From assembly GCA_019136545.1 (NCBI GenBank), contig JAGVUA010000107.1:1-56801 (forward strand): DNA of 56,801 nucleotides, in the 5' to 3' direction. The notes under the pieces were generated by a model that searched no databases, was not told the origin of the DNA, and saw only the letters and a program-made list of their open reading frames with translations. The first letter of the stretch is position 1. Each line of letters starts with the position of its first letter. Source of the stretch: Betaproteobacteria bacterium. GTDB lineage: Bacteria; Pseudomonadota; Gammaproteobacteria; Burkholderiales; Rhodocyclaceae. Shown piece by piece: positions 19,460-28,639 of the stretch. A program made the translations under genes and the position numbers.

Positions 19460-19531
19460 GATGGAACGGATTGTAACCGCGCTGCCCGGCGACCACCCTT
19501 GATCCAGGGCAGTTTGCCGGGTCTGGTGCGC

Positions 19532-20509
19532 TCAGAGCAGCTTCGACAGTCCTTTGATATCGAATTGCAGCGACCCCGTCGGACACACGTCGACGCACAA
19601 GCCGCAGCGGGTGCAGTCCGGCCCGATGGGCACCTCGGTATCGACGGCACGCCCCTTGATCACCGTGTCGAGCACGTGCGGCACGAGGCAGACCTTGCGG
19701 CAATCGCCTTCATGGAAGCAGTGGTCGAGGGTGTACTTGATGCGCAACGGCGACAGGATGCCGACCACGCCGTAGGTCAGGCCGATTGGGCAGGCGTAGC
19801 GGCACCAGGCACGGCGGGAGAAGAAGACTTCGAATACCAGCAGCGCCAGCACCCAGAGCAGGGCGACGCCCGCGCCATAAATCAGGGCGCGGGAAAGTAT
19901 GCCGGTGGGTGAAATCGCCTCGAACACCGTGTAACCGCTCGCCACGGCCAGTCCCGAGAAAAAAAGCCATGAGATCGTGCGCAGGCGGCGGTCGATGGTC
20001 TGGTCCGTGACCAGCTTCTTCTTGACGAGATACTGGTGCAGTTTTTCGGCCCACTCCGCGACGAGATGGTAAGGGCATACCCACGAGCAGAAGGTTCGGC
20101 CGCCCAGCAACAGCCACAGCACCAGCACCGTGCCGGTGCCGATCAGCAGGTTGTTGATGATGTGCTTGTGCGCCAGCATGACCTGCAGCGCGGAATTGAG
20201 GTCGATCAGGTGGAAACCGACAAAGCGCGACGCGGTGAGCGCGCCCTCGAGCATCTGGATGTCGAAGGAAAAGGAAACCACGAACAGCAGGTTGGCCAGG
20301 ATCAGCGCGATCCAGCGCCGGTTTCGCCACTTGTGGCTGGGATTGGCGTGGGCGCGGGCATGCAGTTTCTCGGCGATGAAGTCGCGGTTGCCTTTTTTGT
20401 AGAGGTGAATTTCCTGCGCCTTGGGGGCGATGGCGGCCGGCTTGGTCGGCTCCCGTCCGAACATGACCAGGATCTGCTCGCGAAAGCGGCGCTTCATGAT
20501 GTCCTTCAT
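19532..20509 (-). CDS. nosH: NosH/NapH-type quinol dehydrogenase membrane subunit
   Basis: This 325-residue inner-membrane ferredoxin-type protein with four to five spans takes electrons from quinol. Cytoplasmic Cys motifs RTFCSWVCPYHL and RRAWCRYACPIGLTYG are NapH/NosH hallmarks. A C-terminal domain has CRKVCLVPHV and CTRCGLCVDVCP for [4Fe-4S] clusters. In Wolinella and similar clade II nos systems, NosG/NosH form a menaquinol dehydrogenase route to NosZ. The start overlaps the nosG stop (ATGA). NapH of a nitrate reductase is the alternative, but the nosD/F/Y/L neighbours decide. Confidence 0.9.
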   Translation of the reverse strand: MKDIMKRRFREQILVMFGREPTKPAAIAPKAQEIHLYKKGNRDFIAEKLHARAHANPSHKWRNRRWIALILANLLFVVSFSFDIQMLEGALTASRFVGFHLIDLNSALQVMLAHKHIINNLLIGTGTVLVLWLLLGGRTFCSWVCPYHLVAEWAEKLHQYLVKKKLVTDQTIDRRLRTISWLFFSGLAVASGYTVFEAISPTGILSRALIYGAGVALLWVLALLVFEVFFSRRAWCRYACPIGLTYGVVGILSPLRIKYTLDHCFHEGDCRKVCLVPHVLDTVIKGRAVDTEVPIGPDCTRCGLCVDVCPTGSLQFDIKGLSKLL

Positions 20510-21360
20510 GATCTCCAGACCTCGCGGGGAACGATTTCGATGGCGGCCGGTTCGACCGGGCAGATCATCTCGCAGACGCCACAGCCGACACAGGGCTCAT
20601 GCACTACCGGCGACTTGCGCTTGCTGCCGTCGGGAGCGAACACCGTTTCGATGCTGATGGCGCCCTTGATGGGGCACTCGCGTGCGCACAGGTCGCATTC
20701 GTCGACGTCGTATGGGTGATCGGCGATCTTGATCGGCTTCCAGCGGTCGATGCTCATGTAGCGCATGCGTCCCTTGAAGTCGGGGCCCTGTACCTGGCCC
20801 TTGAAGCCCTTGCCTTGAATGGCCAGGCACGATTCGGGCCGCGTCAGGCGTGCGACGCCGATGCGTTCCTTGAGGTTGAGGGTCGGCTCGGCGTCCTTTT
20901 CCTTGGCGAGCAGAATCGGTTTGGCGGCAAGCGCTGCACCGGGTCGAACGGGCAGGAATTCCGGCTTGTGATAGGTCAATGAACCGGTCGGACAGGCGAG
21001 AATGCACTGCACCGCGTCGCAGGAAAAATCACAGGCCTGTTCGCGCGCATCGATATAGGGAGTGCCGACGCCGAAGCCGTCGACCAGGTCGGCGAGTTTG
21101 ATCGCCTGCACCGGGCAGACCTGGACGCACTGGCCGCACTTGATGCACGATGCGAGAAAGTCCTTTTCGTCCAGCGCTCCCGGGGGGCGCAGGCGCTTAT
21201 TCCGGCTGTAGGCGAGCGGCAGGTAGCCCGAGAGCGCCGCGCCCATGACGCCGCCGGTGAGCAGGATGGTCCGCAGCACGCGGCGGCGGGCCTGCTGCTG
21301 GCGCTCCTTGGACAGCGGCGGCTTGCCGCCCGACGCAGTCTTCTTGTCGGCTTCATTCAT
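20506..21360 (-). CDS. nosG: NosG/NapG-type periplasmic ferredoxin
   Basis: This 284-residue iron-sulfur protein has four predicted [4Fe-4S] sites: CIKCGQCVQVCP, CDFSCDAVQCILACP, CDLCARECPIKG and CVGCGVCEMICP. The N-terminus has a twin-Arg region (ARRRVLRTILLTGGVMGAAL) consistent with Tat export, though not a perfect consensus. It should partner NosH in passing electrons from quinol outward. It overlaps nosD' upstream and nosH downstream by 4 bases each. Confidence 0.9.
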   Translation of the reverse strand: MNEADKKTASGGKPPLSKERQQQARRRVLRTILLTGGVMGAALSGYLPLAYSRNKRLRPPGALDEKDFLASCIKCGQCVQVCPVQAIKLADLVDGFGVGTPYIDAREQACDFSCDAVQCILACPTGSLTYHKPEFLPVRPGAALAAKPILLAKEKDAEPTLNLKERIGVARLTRPESCLAIQGKGFKGQVQGPDFKGRMRYMSIDRWKPIKIADHPYDVDECDLCARECPIKGAISIETVFAPDGSKRKSPVVHEPCVGCGVCEMICPVEPAAIEIVPREVWRS

Positions 21361-21989
21361 GATGTTGTCCTGGCGGGCTTGATGAAACGGGGCCGATCGT
21401 CCTTGAGCTGGAGTTCGGGGGTCGAGAACGGCGCCAGCCGTTCGAGGAAATCAAGCAGTTCCATCACCGGCGAGTTCTTGAAAAAACGGGCGGTCGGCAT
21501 CTCGATCCACAGCTGGTCGGCATAGGCGTAGTACCGGTGCGGGGTGTCGCCGATGCCGTCGCCATTGCGGTCGAAGCCCTGGTAGTTGTCCCAGTAGTTG
21601 TCGCGCCAGCGGTTGAGCACTTCCTTGCCGCGTCCGGACTGGGCGACATCCGTTAGGTTGCCTTCGAAGATATTGTTCTGGAAATCGTTGCCGCCGAGTT
21701 CGCTGGTGAAGTGAACGGCGATGCCGTTGTAGGCGAAGCGGTTGTTGCGGAACTGGATGGTAGTGTTGGGCTGGAACGGCGAAAGGTCGGATCCGACGCC
21801 CACGGCGCAATAAATGAACTCGTTGTCTTCGACGACGGCGTCGCTGGATTCCTTGAAGCCGACCGCCATGCCGGCGGCGCCATTGGCGTGCGAGACGATG
21901 TTGTGGCGCACGTGGGTGCGCTCCGTGTACATGAGGTAGATGCCCACCGTGTTGTCGTAGAAGCGGTTGTCGACCACTTCGTTGTCGTT

Positions 21990-22103
21990 GGCGAACATGA
22001 AGTGGAGCGAGTAGCGGCTGCGACGGCCGACGTTGCCGCGAAAGACGGCGAACATGAAGTGGAGCGAGTAGCGGCTGCGACGGCCGACGTTGCCGCGAAA
22101 GAC
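21990..22103. repeat. 57-bp perfect tandem duplication at the nosD/HU junction
   Basis: Two identical head-to-tail 57-bp units (21990-22046 and 22047-22103) encode in nosD the 19-residue block FRGNVGRRSRYSLHFMFA plus one residue, twice in frame. The right-hand end of the second copy supplies the likely -35 of the HU promoter. The unit joins NosD-like coding sequence to HU upstream sequence, as expected of a rearrangement junction or an assembly repeat error. Confidence 0.9.
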
Positions 22104-22118
22104 AATAGGCAGTACAAT
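22090..22118 (+). promoter_or_regulatory. Candidate sigma-70 promoter of HU
   Basis: TTGCCG (22090-22095), a 17-base spacer, then TACAAT (22113-22118) gives a good sigma-70 match about 60 bases before the HU start. The -35 falls in the second 57-bp repeat unit. Confidence 0.55.
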
Positions 22119-22178
22119 CGCCGTGGCTATACGCCCGTCGAAAGCATTTCTACAGATCAACCATAAGGAGGTACCCGC

Positions 22179-22475
22179 GTGAACAAGTCCGAACTGATCG
22201 AAGTTGCCGCCAAGGAAGCCGCCATCAGCAAAGCGGCTGCCGAAAAGGCGCTTTCCTCCATGATCGGTGCAGTCGTCAAGGCCGTCGCCAAGGGCGATAC
22301 CGTTACCCTGGTCGGCTTCGGCACGTTCAAGTCCGCCAAGCGCGCCGCCCGCACCGGCGTCAATCCGAAGACTGGTGAAAAGCTGAAGATCGCGGCGACC
22401 ACCGTGCCGCGCTTTACCGCTGGCGCCGCCTTCAAGGCCGCAGTTGCAGGCAAGAAGGCTGCCAAGAAGAAGTAA
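22179..22475 (+). CDS. DNA-binding protein HU
   Basis: This 98-residue histone-like protein bends and compacts DNA. It has the family start MNKSELIEVAAKEAAISKAA, the central GFGTFKSAKRAARTGVNPKT with the DNA-contact arm, and a basic Ala/Lys-rich tail (AGKKAAKKK) that extends slightly past the 90-residue core. The start codon is GTG at 22179, preceded by a strong AAGGAGG. It is transcribed away from the nos run and ends at a clear terminator. HU rather than IHF is favoured by the N-terminus and length. Confidence 0.95.
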   Translation: MNKSELIEVAAKEAAISKAAAEKALSSMIGAVVKAVAKGDTVTLVGFGTFKSAKRAARTGVNPKTGEKLKIAATTVPRFTAGAAFKAAVAGKKAAKKK

Positions 22476-22496
22476 TCCGGATTTCGATCCGATCGC

Positions 22497-22521
22497 AGGC
22501 CCGCCACGAGCGGGCCTTTTT
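22497..22521 (+). terminator. Intrinsic terminator of HU
   Basis: Arms AGGCCCGC (22497-22504) and GCGGGCCT (22510-22517) with a 5-base loop are followed by a T-run (22517-22521). It lies 22 bases past the HU stop. Confidence 0.85.
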
Positions 22522-22551
22522 CGTTGACGGGTGTTGCGGGCGCGCCGAGAT

Positions 22552-23451
22552 TTATTCGGCTTCGCCGTCCAGCGCTTCGGCGAGGTCGGCCAGCAGCGCC
22601 GCGAGTTCGCCGCTCATCAGGGCGAAGTTCGCCTCGAAAAAATCGTCGCCGCCTTCCGCTTGCTGCTCCGCCGCCTCCTTGAGCACATCGAGGAAGGCCA
22701 GGCGCTTCAACTGCAACTGCTCCGTCAGGACGAACGAAACGCGATCATGCCAGGTCATGCCCAGCCGCGTGACGGTCTTGCCGGCCGCGATGTGTTCGGC
22801 GATTTCCTTGCCATCCAGCGCGTGACGCACATAGCGCACCACCGCCTTCTCAAGGCCGGCGGCGCGCAGTTCGCAATCCCGGTCTATGCAGAACCGAGCG
22901 GGGGCGTTCTGGCCAGCCACCCAGGCGGTCATGGCGGTCGCAGGTGCAGTCGAGGTGCGCAGGAGCTTCAGCGGCAGATCTTCCAGCGTGAGCTTCAGGT
23001 GCTCGAGTACCTCGTCGGCCTTCGCCGGACTGGCGGCGTCGACCACCAGCCAGCGGTTCACCGGATCGATCCAGGCATACACCAGGCTGCGTTTGACGAA
23101 GGCCCGCGGCAACAATTCGGCGGTGACCTGCTCGCGCAAGTCGCGCGCCTGTGCACGGCCCGCCTTGAACCCCTGCCGGGCTTCGAGCTCGGCGATGCGC
23201 GCTTGCGTGTATTGCCGGATGACCGTCGTGGGCAACAGCTTCTGTTCGATACCGAGCGCGATCAGCCACTGGCGATTGACGCTGACCAGCAGTTCGCCTT
23301 CCTCGCCGCGCGGCGGCACCCATCCGCGCGACTGCATATCGAAGGCGCCGCAGCCCTGAAACGCGCTTTTCGCCAGCTTTTCCGTCAAGCCTTGGGCGTC
23401 CCATGGCCACTCGTCGCCGAGACGGTAGATCTGCAGGTTGCGGAACCACAT
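22552..23451 (-). CDS. rdgC: Recombination-associated protein RdgC
   Basis: RdgC is a nucleoid-associated ring protein that limits RecA action at exposed DNA. The 299-residue product starts MWFRNLQIYRL, the family N-terminus; the open frame extends seven codons further, but RdgC begins at this Met (23451). Conserved segments include SRGWVPPRGEEGELLVSVNRQWLIA-type sequence near residue 45 (conserved core RGWVPP) and LLPRAFVKRSLVYAWIDP near 110. Length matches the family (~300). It is convergent with HU and followed upstream by tRNA-Val. Confidence 0.93.
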   Translation of the reverse strand: MWFRNLQIYRLGDEWPWDAQGLTEKLAKSAFQGCGAFDMQSRGWVPPRGEEGELLVSVNRQWLIALGIEQKLLPTTVIRQYTQARIAELEARQGFKAGRAQARDLREQVTAELLPRAFVKRSLVYAWIDPVNRWLVVDAASPAKADEVLEHLKLTLEDLPLKLLRTSTAPATAMTAWVAGQNAPARFCIDRDCELRAAGLEKAVVRYVRHALDGKEIAEHIAAGKTVTRLGMTWHDRVSFVLTEQLQLKRLAFLDVLKEAAEQQAEGGDDFFEANFALMSGELAALLADLAEALDGEAE

Positions 23452-23520
23452 GCGGGCAATCTCCAAACGCAAAGGCCACCGCTTGGCGATGGCCTTGATC
23501 TGAGGGTTTCCGCGTTGGTC

Positions 23521-23595
23521 TGGTGGGCGGTACTGGGATCGAACCAGTGACCCCTGCCGTGTGAAGGCAGTGCTCTACCGCTGAGCTAACCGCCC
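23521..23595 (-). tRNA. tRNA-Val (anticodon CAC)
   Basis: On the minus strand the gene starts GGGCGGT, has the D-arm segment TAGCTCAGCGGTAGAGC, anticodon stem CTGCC/GGCAG around loop TTCACAC (anticodon CAC), T-arm GGTTCGATCCC and acceptor ACCGCCC. A discriminator A and an encoded CCA follow (23521-23523). The fold is complete, with no visible mismatches in the acceptor stem. Confidence 0.96.
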
Positions 23596-23687
23596 ATCCC
23601 GCGGAGGCGCGCATTTAAGCACACCGGGCGGCGGCCGGTCAAACCGGGGGCCGGTAGAATGCGCGCTTTCCCCTTTGCCGTTCTGCC

Positions 23688-25079
23688 ATGACCGTTCGCA
23701 CCCGTTTCGCCCCCAGCCCCACCGGCTACCTGCACATCGGCGGCGCCCGCACCGCGCTGTTCGCCTGGGCCTACGCGCGTCGCCATGGCGGCCGCTTCAT
23801 CCTGCGCATCGAGGATACCGATGTGGCCCGCTCGACCCCGGCGGCGGTGCAGGCCATCCTCGACGGCATGCAATGGCTGGGACTGGCGCACGACGAAGGC
23901 CCGTTCTACCAGATGCAGCGCATGGACCGCTACAAGCAGGTGATTGCGCAAATGCTGGCGGCCGGTACCGCCTACCATTGCTATACCTCGTCCGAAGAAC
24001 TCGATGCGATGCGCCAGGCGCAGATGGCGCGGCACGAGAAGCCGCGCTACGACGGCCGCTGGCGGCCCGAGCCTGGCAAGGTGCTGCCCGCACCGCCGGC
24101 CGGCGTCGCGCCCGTGGTGCGCTTTTGCAATCCGATCGAAGGCAGCGTCGCCTGGGACGACGGCGTCAAGGGCCGCATCGAAATCGGCAACGCCGAACTC
24201 GACGATTTCATCATCGCCCGCGCCGACGGCACGCCGACCTACAACTTCTGCGTGGTGGTGGATGACTGGGACATGGGCATCACGCACGTGATCCGCGGCG
24301 ACGACCACGTCAATAACACGCCGCGCCAGATCAACGTGCTCAAGGCGCTGGGCGCACAAGTGCCGCAGTACGCGCACTTGTCGATGATTCTCGGCGACGA
24401 CGGCACCAAGCTCTCCAAGCGCCATGGCGCGGTGTCGGTGATGCAGTACGACGAGGACGGCTACCTGCCCGAGGCGGTGCTGAACTACCTGGCGCGCCTG
24501 GGCTGGTCGCACGGCGACGACGAGGTCTTCTCGATGGCGCAGTTCGTCCAGTGGTTCGACCTCGACCACGTGACGTCGTCGGCCGCGCAGTTCAACACCG
24601 AAAAGCTCAACTGGCTCAACGCCCACTACCTAAAGTCAGCCGCGGCGACACGCCTCGCCGGCGAAGTGGCCGGGCGTTTGGCGAAGCGCGGCATCGACCC
24701 CGAGGCCGGCGCGCCGCTGGAGAAGGTCGTCGCGCTCTACCAGGACCGCGTCGCCAGCCTCAACGAACTGGCCGACGCGGTCGAGCCGTTCTGCCTCTTC
24801 GTGCATCCTTCGGCCGAAATGATCGCGACGCATCTCACCGATGCCGCGCGCATGGCGCTCAAGGACTTGCGCAATCGGCTGGCAAGTTGCCCGTGGGAAA
24901 AGGCGGCGATCGGCGCGGCGATGAAAGAGACGCTCAATGCCTGCGGCATGAAGATGCCGCAGGTGGCCATTCCGCTGCGCGTGGCCTTGCTGGGCCAGCC
25001 CCAGTCGCCGGCCATCGATGCCGTGCTGAAAGTGCTGGGGCGCAACGAGGTATTGGCGCGCATCGATCGCTACTGCTGA
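23688..25079 (+). CDS. gltX: Glutamyl-tRNA synthetase
   Basis: This class I aminoacyl-tRNA synthetase charges tRNA-Glu. The 463-residue protein starts [20 protein letters not shown] with the HIGH-type motif. It has the KMSKS-type motif [11 protein letters not shown] near residue 242 and [22 protein letters not shown] near 165. The C-terminal anticodon-binding domain is complete. One dispersed-motif copy lies in sense at residues ~315-322 (LKSAAATRL). The last 26 bases, including the stop, are duplicated in tandem just after the gene. Confidence 0.96.
   Translation: MTVRTRFAPSPTGYLHIGGARTALFAWAYARRHGGRFILRIEDTDVARSTPAAVQAILDGMQWLGLAHDEGPFYQMQRMDRYKQVIAQMLAAGTAYHCYTSSEELDAMRQAQMARHEKPRYDGRWRPEPGKVLPAPPAGVAPVVRFCNPIEGSVAWDDGVKGRIEIGNAELDDFIIARADGTPTYNFCVVVDDWDMGITHVIRGDDHVNNTPRQINVLKALGAQVPQYAHLSMILGDDGTKLSKRHGAVSVMQYDEDGYLPEAVLNYLARLGWSHGDDEVFSMAQFVQWFDLDHVTSSAAQFNTEKLNWLNAHYLKSAAATRLAGEVAGRLAKRGIDPEAGAPLEKVVALYQDRVASLNELADAVEPFCLFVHPSAEMIATHLTDAARMALKDLRNRLASCPWEKAAIGAAMKETLNACGMKMPQVAIPLRVALLGQPQSPAIDAVLKVLGRNEVLARIDRYC
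24632..24654 (+). repeat. Dispersed 23-nt motif, copy 7 (in gltX)
   Basis: Tail CCGCGGCGACACGCC, identical to copy 1. It is in the gltX sense direction and reads KSAAATRL, at the border between the catalytic core and the anticodon-binding domain. Confidence 0.8.
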
Positions 25080-25106
25080 GGGCGCGCATCGATCGCTACT
25101 GCTGAG
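25055..25106. repeat. 26-bp perfect tandem duplication at the gltX end
   Basis: The 26-base unit starting GGCGCGCATCG and ending CTGCTGAG occurs twice back to back (25055-25080, 25081-25106). The first copy contains the last codons and TGA of gltX; the second repeats them outside the gene and has no coding effect. Confidence 0.92.
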
Positions 25107-25123
25107 CCGGAGCGCCGGCCGGG

Positions 25124-25166
25124 AAAAAACTGGCCAAGGCGGCAGGGAGGGGGGCCGCCTTGGCCA
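25124..25166 (-). terminator. Intrinsic terminator of the recJ-prfB-lysS-mnmC run
   Basis: A perfect 13-base inverted repeat (TGGCCAAGGCGGC at 25131-25143 and its complement at 25154-25166) has a 10-base loop and six A bases at 25124-25129. On the minus strand this is a GC-rich hairpin followed by a U-tract, placed about 55 bases past the mnmC stop. Confidence 0.9.
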
Positions 25167-25219
25167 TCGGCCTGGAGGATGATGGCCGTCAACCGTTCAA
25201 CGAACGGCTGGCGCCATTT

Positions 25220-27064
25220 TCACATCGTCCCGCGCGATCGGCGCTTGTCGCCGAATCGCGACACTCCGGTCGCCTGGATGAGGTCAGTTTCGACCGGCAG
25301 CGGGTCCGCCGCGACCTGCGAGGCGAGCAGCTCCGCGCACAGCGATGCCCAGACCAGCCCGCGCGCACCGAAGCCGTTGATGAGCCAGAGGCCATCCGAG
25401 GCGGACAGCGGCCCGACCATGGGCAGGCGGTCGGGTGACATCGGCCGGAAGCCGACCCGACCCGCGAGTTGCGCGGGATCGAGACCCTTGCCGTAGCCGG
25501 GCAGGATGGCGTCGAGACGCAAGAGGTTCTCGACATGGTCGTCGCGGCGCGGGACCGGGTCCAGATCATCGGGTGTCAGCGTGGCGCCGGCGCAATGAAC
25601 GCCATCGACGGCCGGCGTGACGTAGCCGTTGCGCGTGGCGACGATGGAAAAGGGCGGTACGGCGGCCTCGGGCAGATGCGAGACCAGGCCGCGGCCCACG
25701 CGGATGATGGGGATGGACGCTTGCAGCGCCAGTTGCCGCGCGCCGATGCCGTTGGCGATGACCACCTGCGGCGCTTCGGTGACGAGCTTTCCCTGCGCGT
25801 CGAACAGCTGCCAGAGTCCATCGCCGCGCGCAATGCGCGCGACGTCCACGCCGAATCGCGTGTCGAGGCCTGCGAGGTTGGCGCGGCACAGCGACGGCGG
25901 ATCGATCCAGCCGCCGCCGGGGAACCACCAGCCGCCCGTCTCGACCGGCCACTGCGCCAGTTCCGCCGCCTCGGCGCGCTCGACGAAGCGGAACAGCGCC
26001 GGCGCCGGCTGCGCTGCGGCGGTGCGTCGCTGCGTGTCCTGGTGCCTGGCGTCGCGGGCGAGATGCAGCACGCCGGTGAAGCCGTGGCGCACGCCGGCGA
26101 GCGCGGCGAGGTGACGCCGGCCGTAGAGAAAGCCGGCGCGCAGCAGGCGCGACAGCGGCGTGTCGCCGAGCGAGGGCAGCGGCCGGAAGGCGCCGGCGAG
26201 ATTGCCCGAAGCGCCCTGTGCCGGTCCCTTGTCGCGTTCAAGCACCGTGACCGCGTAGCCGCGCGCCGCGAGCCGATGGGCCGCCGACGCGCCGGCGAGG
26301 CCGGCGCCGATCACGACGATGCGCCGGTCGGCGGCGGCGGATGCGCTGCGCGCGCCCGGTACGCGGGCCGCAAGCATGTAGCGCTTGTTGCCGAAGCCGG
26401 GCCGCTTCTGCCACTGAAAGTCAGCCGCGGCGAGACGCCGCGTCACGTCTTCCGCCACGGTCCAGGTGGCGAGCGTCGCGCCTGGCGCCGCCAGTCGGCG
26501 CACGGTGGCGAAAATCGCTTCCGACCAGAGCTCGGGGTTGCGGTCCGGGGCGAACCCATCCAGGTAAAGGGCGTCGGCGGCGAGTACGAGCTGCGGCAGC
26601 CAGTCGGCGGCGTCGCCGAACACCAGCGTCAGCGTGACGGCGTCATTCTCGAAGTGCAGGCGGTGCAAGCCCGGCACGAGCATCGGCCATTGATCGATGA
26701 GCTGTTTCGACAAGGCCGCAAGCGCCGGCCATTGTTCGTGCAGTGTGCCGAGGTCGTCGCACCGGAACGGATGCTTCTCGACGGCAACGAAATGCAGCCG
26801 GCGGCAAGGATTCGGATGGCTCCGCCACGCCTGCCACGTCGCGAGGAAGTTGAGGCCGAGACCGAAGCCGGTTTCGAGGATGACGAAGCGCTCGCGTCCC
26901 GCCCATGCCGCATCGTCGCCCAGCAGATCGTTGCCGCCGAGGAAGACGTGACGCGCTTGTGCCAGGCCGCCCTGGGCCGAATGGTAGATATCGTCGTAGC
27001 GCGCGGAGTAGGGCGTCGTTCCCGCCCAGGCCAGCTCGGCGGGAACGATGGGCGTGTAATTCAC
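25220..27064 (-). CDS. mnmC: Bifunctional tRNA wobble-uridine modification enzyme MnmC
   Basis: MnmC finishes the mnm5s2U34 modification of tRNA. The C-terminal FAD domain removes the carboxymethyl group and the N-terminal SAM domain methylates the product. The 614-residue product has the methyltransferase half at residues ~1-240 ([32 protein letters not shown], the conserved [10 protein letters not shown]). The oxidoreductase half runs from ~248 ([20 protein letters not shown]; later [19 protein letters not shown]). The start overlaps the lysS stop by 4 bases. Fused length is typical. Confidence 0.93.
   Translation of the reverse strand: MNYTPIVPAELAWAGTTPYSARYDDIYHSAQGGLAQARHVFLGGNDLLGDDAAWAGRERFVILETGFGLGLNFLATWQAWRSHPNPCRRLHFVAVEKHPFRCDDLGTLHEQWPALAALSKQLIDQWPMLVPGLHRLHFENDAVTLTLVFGDAADWLPQLVLAADALYLDGFAPDRNPELWSEAIFATVRRLAAPGATLATWTVAEDVTRRLAAADFQWQKRPGFGNKRYMLAARVPGARSASAAADRRIVVIGAGLAGASAAHRLAARGYAVTVLERDKGPAQGASGNLAGAFRPLPSLGDTPLSRLLRAGFLYGRRHLAALAGVRHGFTGVLHLARDARHQDTQRRTAAAQPAPALFRFVERAEAAELAQWPVETGGWWFPGGGWIDPPSLCRANLAGLDTRFGVDVARIARGDGLWQLFDAQGKLVTEAPQVVIANGIGARQLALQASIPIIRVGRGLVSHLPEAAVPPFSIVATRNGYVTPAVDGVHCAGATLTPDDLDPVPRRDDHVENLLRLDAILPGYGKGLDPAQLAGRVGFRPMSPDRLPMVGPLSASDGLWLINGFGARGLVWASLCAELLASQVAADPLPVETDLIQATGVSRFGDKRRSRGTM
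26417..26439 (+). repeat. Dispersed 23-nt motif, copy 8 (in mnmC, antisense)
   Basis: Tail CCGCGGCGAGACGCC. It is antisense to mnmC; the codons read [10 protein letters not shown], directly before the conserved PGFGNKR segment of the methyltransferase half. Confidence 0.8.
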
Positions 27065-28569
27065 TCGGGCCGCATTTGCGGAAAGAGAATGACGTCGCGA
27101 ATGGCCGGCGAATCGGTGAGCAGCATCACCAGCCGGTCGATGCCGATGCCGCAGCCGCCGGTGGGCGGCAGACCGTACTCGAGCGCGCGGATGTAGTCGG
27201 CGTCGTAGTACATCGCTTCCTCGTCGCCGGCTTCCTTGGCCTTGGCCTGTTCCAGGAAACGCGCCGCCTGATCCTCGGGGTCGTTCAGCTCCGAGAAGCC
27301 GTTGGCGATCTCGCGGCCGACGATGTAGAGCTCGAAGCGCTCGGTGACGTCCGGATTGCTGTCCGAGCGGCGCGCCAGCGGCGACACCTCGGTCGGATAG
27401 TCGATGATGAAGGTCGGCTCCCAGAGCTCGGCCTCGGTGGTTTCCTCGAACAACTGCATCTGCAAGGTGCCGAGGCCGGCGTTCGGCTTGACCTCGACCT
27501 TGAGGTCGGCCAGCTTGTGGCGCAGCCAGCCCGCGTCGTTGAGATTGGCGACGCTGTAGCCGGGATGGTGGTAATGGATGGCCTCGACCGTGGTCATGCG
27601 CCGGAACGGCTTGGACAGGTCGAGCGTGCGCCCTTGGTAGTCGAAGACCTCCATGCCCAGCGCCTCGCGCGCCGCCTGGCGGATCAACCCCTCGGTGAAG
27701 TTCATCAGGCTCTTGTAATCCGCGTAGGCCTCGTAGAACTCCATCATCGTGAATTCAGGATTGTGGCGCGGCGACAGACCTTCGTTGCGGAAGTTGCGGT
27801 TGATCTCGAACACCTTCTCGAAGCCGCCGACCACCAGGCGCTTGAGGTAGAGCTCCGGCGCGATGCGCAGGAAAAGCTGCATGTCGAGCGCGTTGTGATG
27901 CGTCGTGAACGGCTTGGCCGAGGCGCCGCCGGGAATCGGATGCATCATCGGCGTTTCCACTTCCAGAAAGCCGTGCTCGGTCATGTAGTGGCGGATCGAG
28001 GCGATCATGCGGCTGCGGGCGACGAAGGTGAAGCGCGTCTGCTCGTTGGTCATCAGGTCGAGGTAACGCTGCCGGTACTTCTGCTCGACATCGGCGAGGC
28101 CGTGGAACTTTTCCGGCAGCGGCCGCAGGGCCTTGGCGAGCAGGCGGATCTCCGCGCACTGGATGGTCAGCTCGCCGGTCTTGGTCTTCATCAGCGTGCC
28201 GACCGCGCCGACGATGTCGCCGAGGTCCCAGCGCTTGAAGTCGTCATAGACCGCCTCGCCGATGCCGTCGCGGGTGACGTAGAGCTGGATGCGGCCCGAC
28301 AGGTCCTGGATGGTGGCGAAGCTGGCCTTGCCCATCACGCGTTTGAGCATGATCCGGCCCGCGACCCTCACCTCGATCGGCAGCGCCTCCAGTTCCTCGC
28401 GCGCCTTGGCGCCGTAAAGCTCGTCCAACCGGCCGGCGGTGTTCTCGCGCCGAAAATCGTTGGGGTAGGCCTGGCCGGAGCTTCGCCATTCGGCCAGCTT
28501 GGCGCGCCGTTCGGCGAGAAGATGATTGTCGTCGGCGGGGGTTGGGCTGTGTGGTTCGAGGTCGGACAT
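27061..28569 (-). CDS. lysS: Lysyl-tRNA synthetase, class II
   Basis: LysS charges tRNA-Lys. The 502-residue protein has an N-terminal OB-fold anticodon domain ([20 protein letters not shown]). Class II motif 1 lies near residue 190 ([17 protein letters not shown]), motif 2 near 255 ([20 protein letters not shown]) and motif 3 at the end ([17 protein letters not shown]). I chose MSDLEPHS at 28569; the frame extends nine codons more without support. It sits above mnmC with a 4-base overlap. Confidence 0.96.
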   Translation of the reverse strand: MSDLEPHSPTPADDNHLLAERRAKLAEWRSSGQAYPNDFRRENTAGRLDELYGAKAREELEALPIEVRVAGRIMLKRVMGKASFATIQDLSGRIQLYVTRDGIGEAVYDDFKRWDLGDIVGAVGTLMKTKTGELTIQCAEIRLLAKALRPLPEKFHGLADVEQKYRQRYLDLMTNEQTRFTFVARSRMIASIRHYMTEHGFLEVETPMMHPIPGGASAKPFTTHHNALDMQLFLRIAPELYLKRLVVGGFEKVFEINRNFRNEGLSPRHNPEFTMMEFYEAYADYKSLMNFTEGLIRQAAREALGMEVFDYQGRTLDLSKPFRRMTTVEAIHYHHPGYSVANLNDAGWLRHKLADLKVEVKPNAGLGTLQMQLFEETTEAELWEPTFIIDYPTEVSPLARRSDSNPDVTERFELYIVGREIANGFSELNDPEDQAARFLEQAKAKEAGDEEAMYYDADYIRALEYGLPPTGGCGIGIDRLVMLLTDSPAIRDVILFPQMRPE

Positions 28570-28639
28570 GTCGATTCCTGCGGGCGGAGAGTGCAAAGAC
28601 CGTCAATTTTCGCTGATTTCACCGCGTGGCGACAGCGAT

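Larger units (their letters stand above)
21357..22160 (-). pseudogene. nosD: NosD C-terminal part, 5' half missing
   Basis: NosD is a periplasmic right-handed beta-helix protein of the NosDFY copper-assembly machinery, normally ~400 residues or more. Here only about 250 residues have NosD character, from RYSLHFMFANDNEVVDN to the C-terminal WRDNYWDNYQGFDRNGDGIG and the terminal anchor region. The open frame begins with a 57-bp unit repeated in tandem (21990-22103) and then runs into what looks like the HU promoter, so its nominal ATG at 22160 is not a real NosD start. The 3' end is normal and overlaps nosG. It is a real deletion or a misassembly; nosZ, expected upstream, is absent. Confidence 0.85.

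Noticed and set aside
22104-22160. ATG at 22160 as the start of a complete NosD
   Set aside because: The first ~20 codons are HU promoter and leader sequence read backwards, with no signal peptide. The NosD-like part begins only at the tandem repeat.
25469-27196. Long plus-strand open frame of 575 codons opposite mnmC
   Set aside because: It is antisense to a complete, motif-rich mnmC, has biased Arg/Ala/Gly composition with no recognisable domain, and extends only because stop codons are rare at this GC content.
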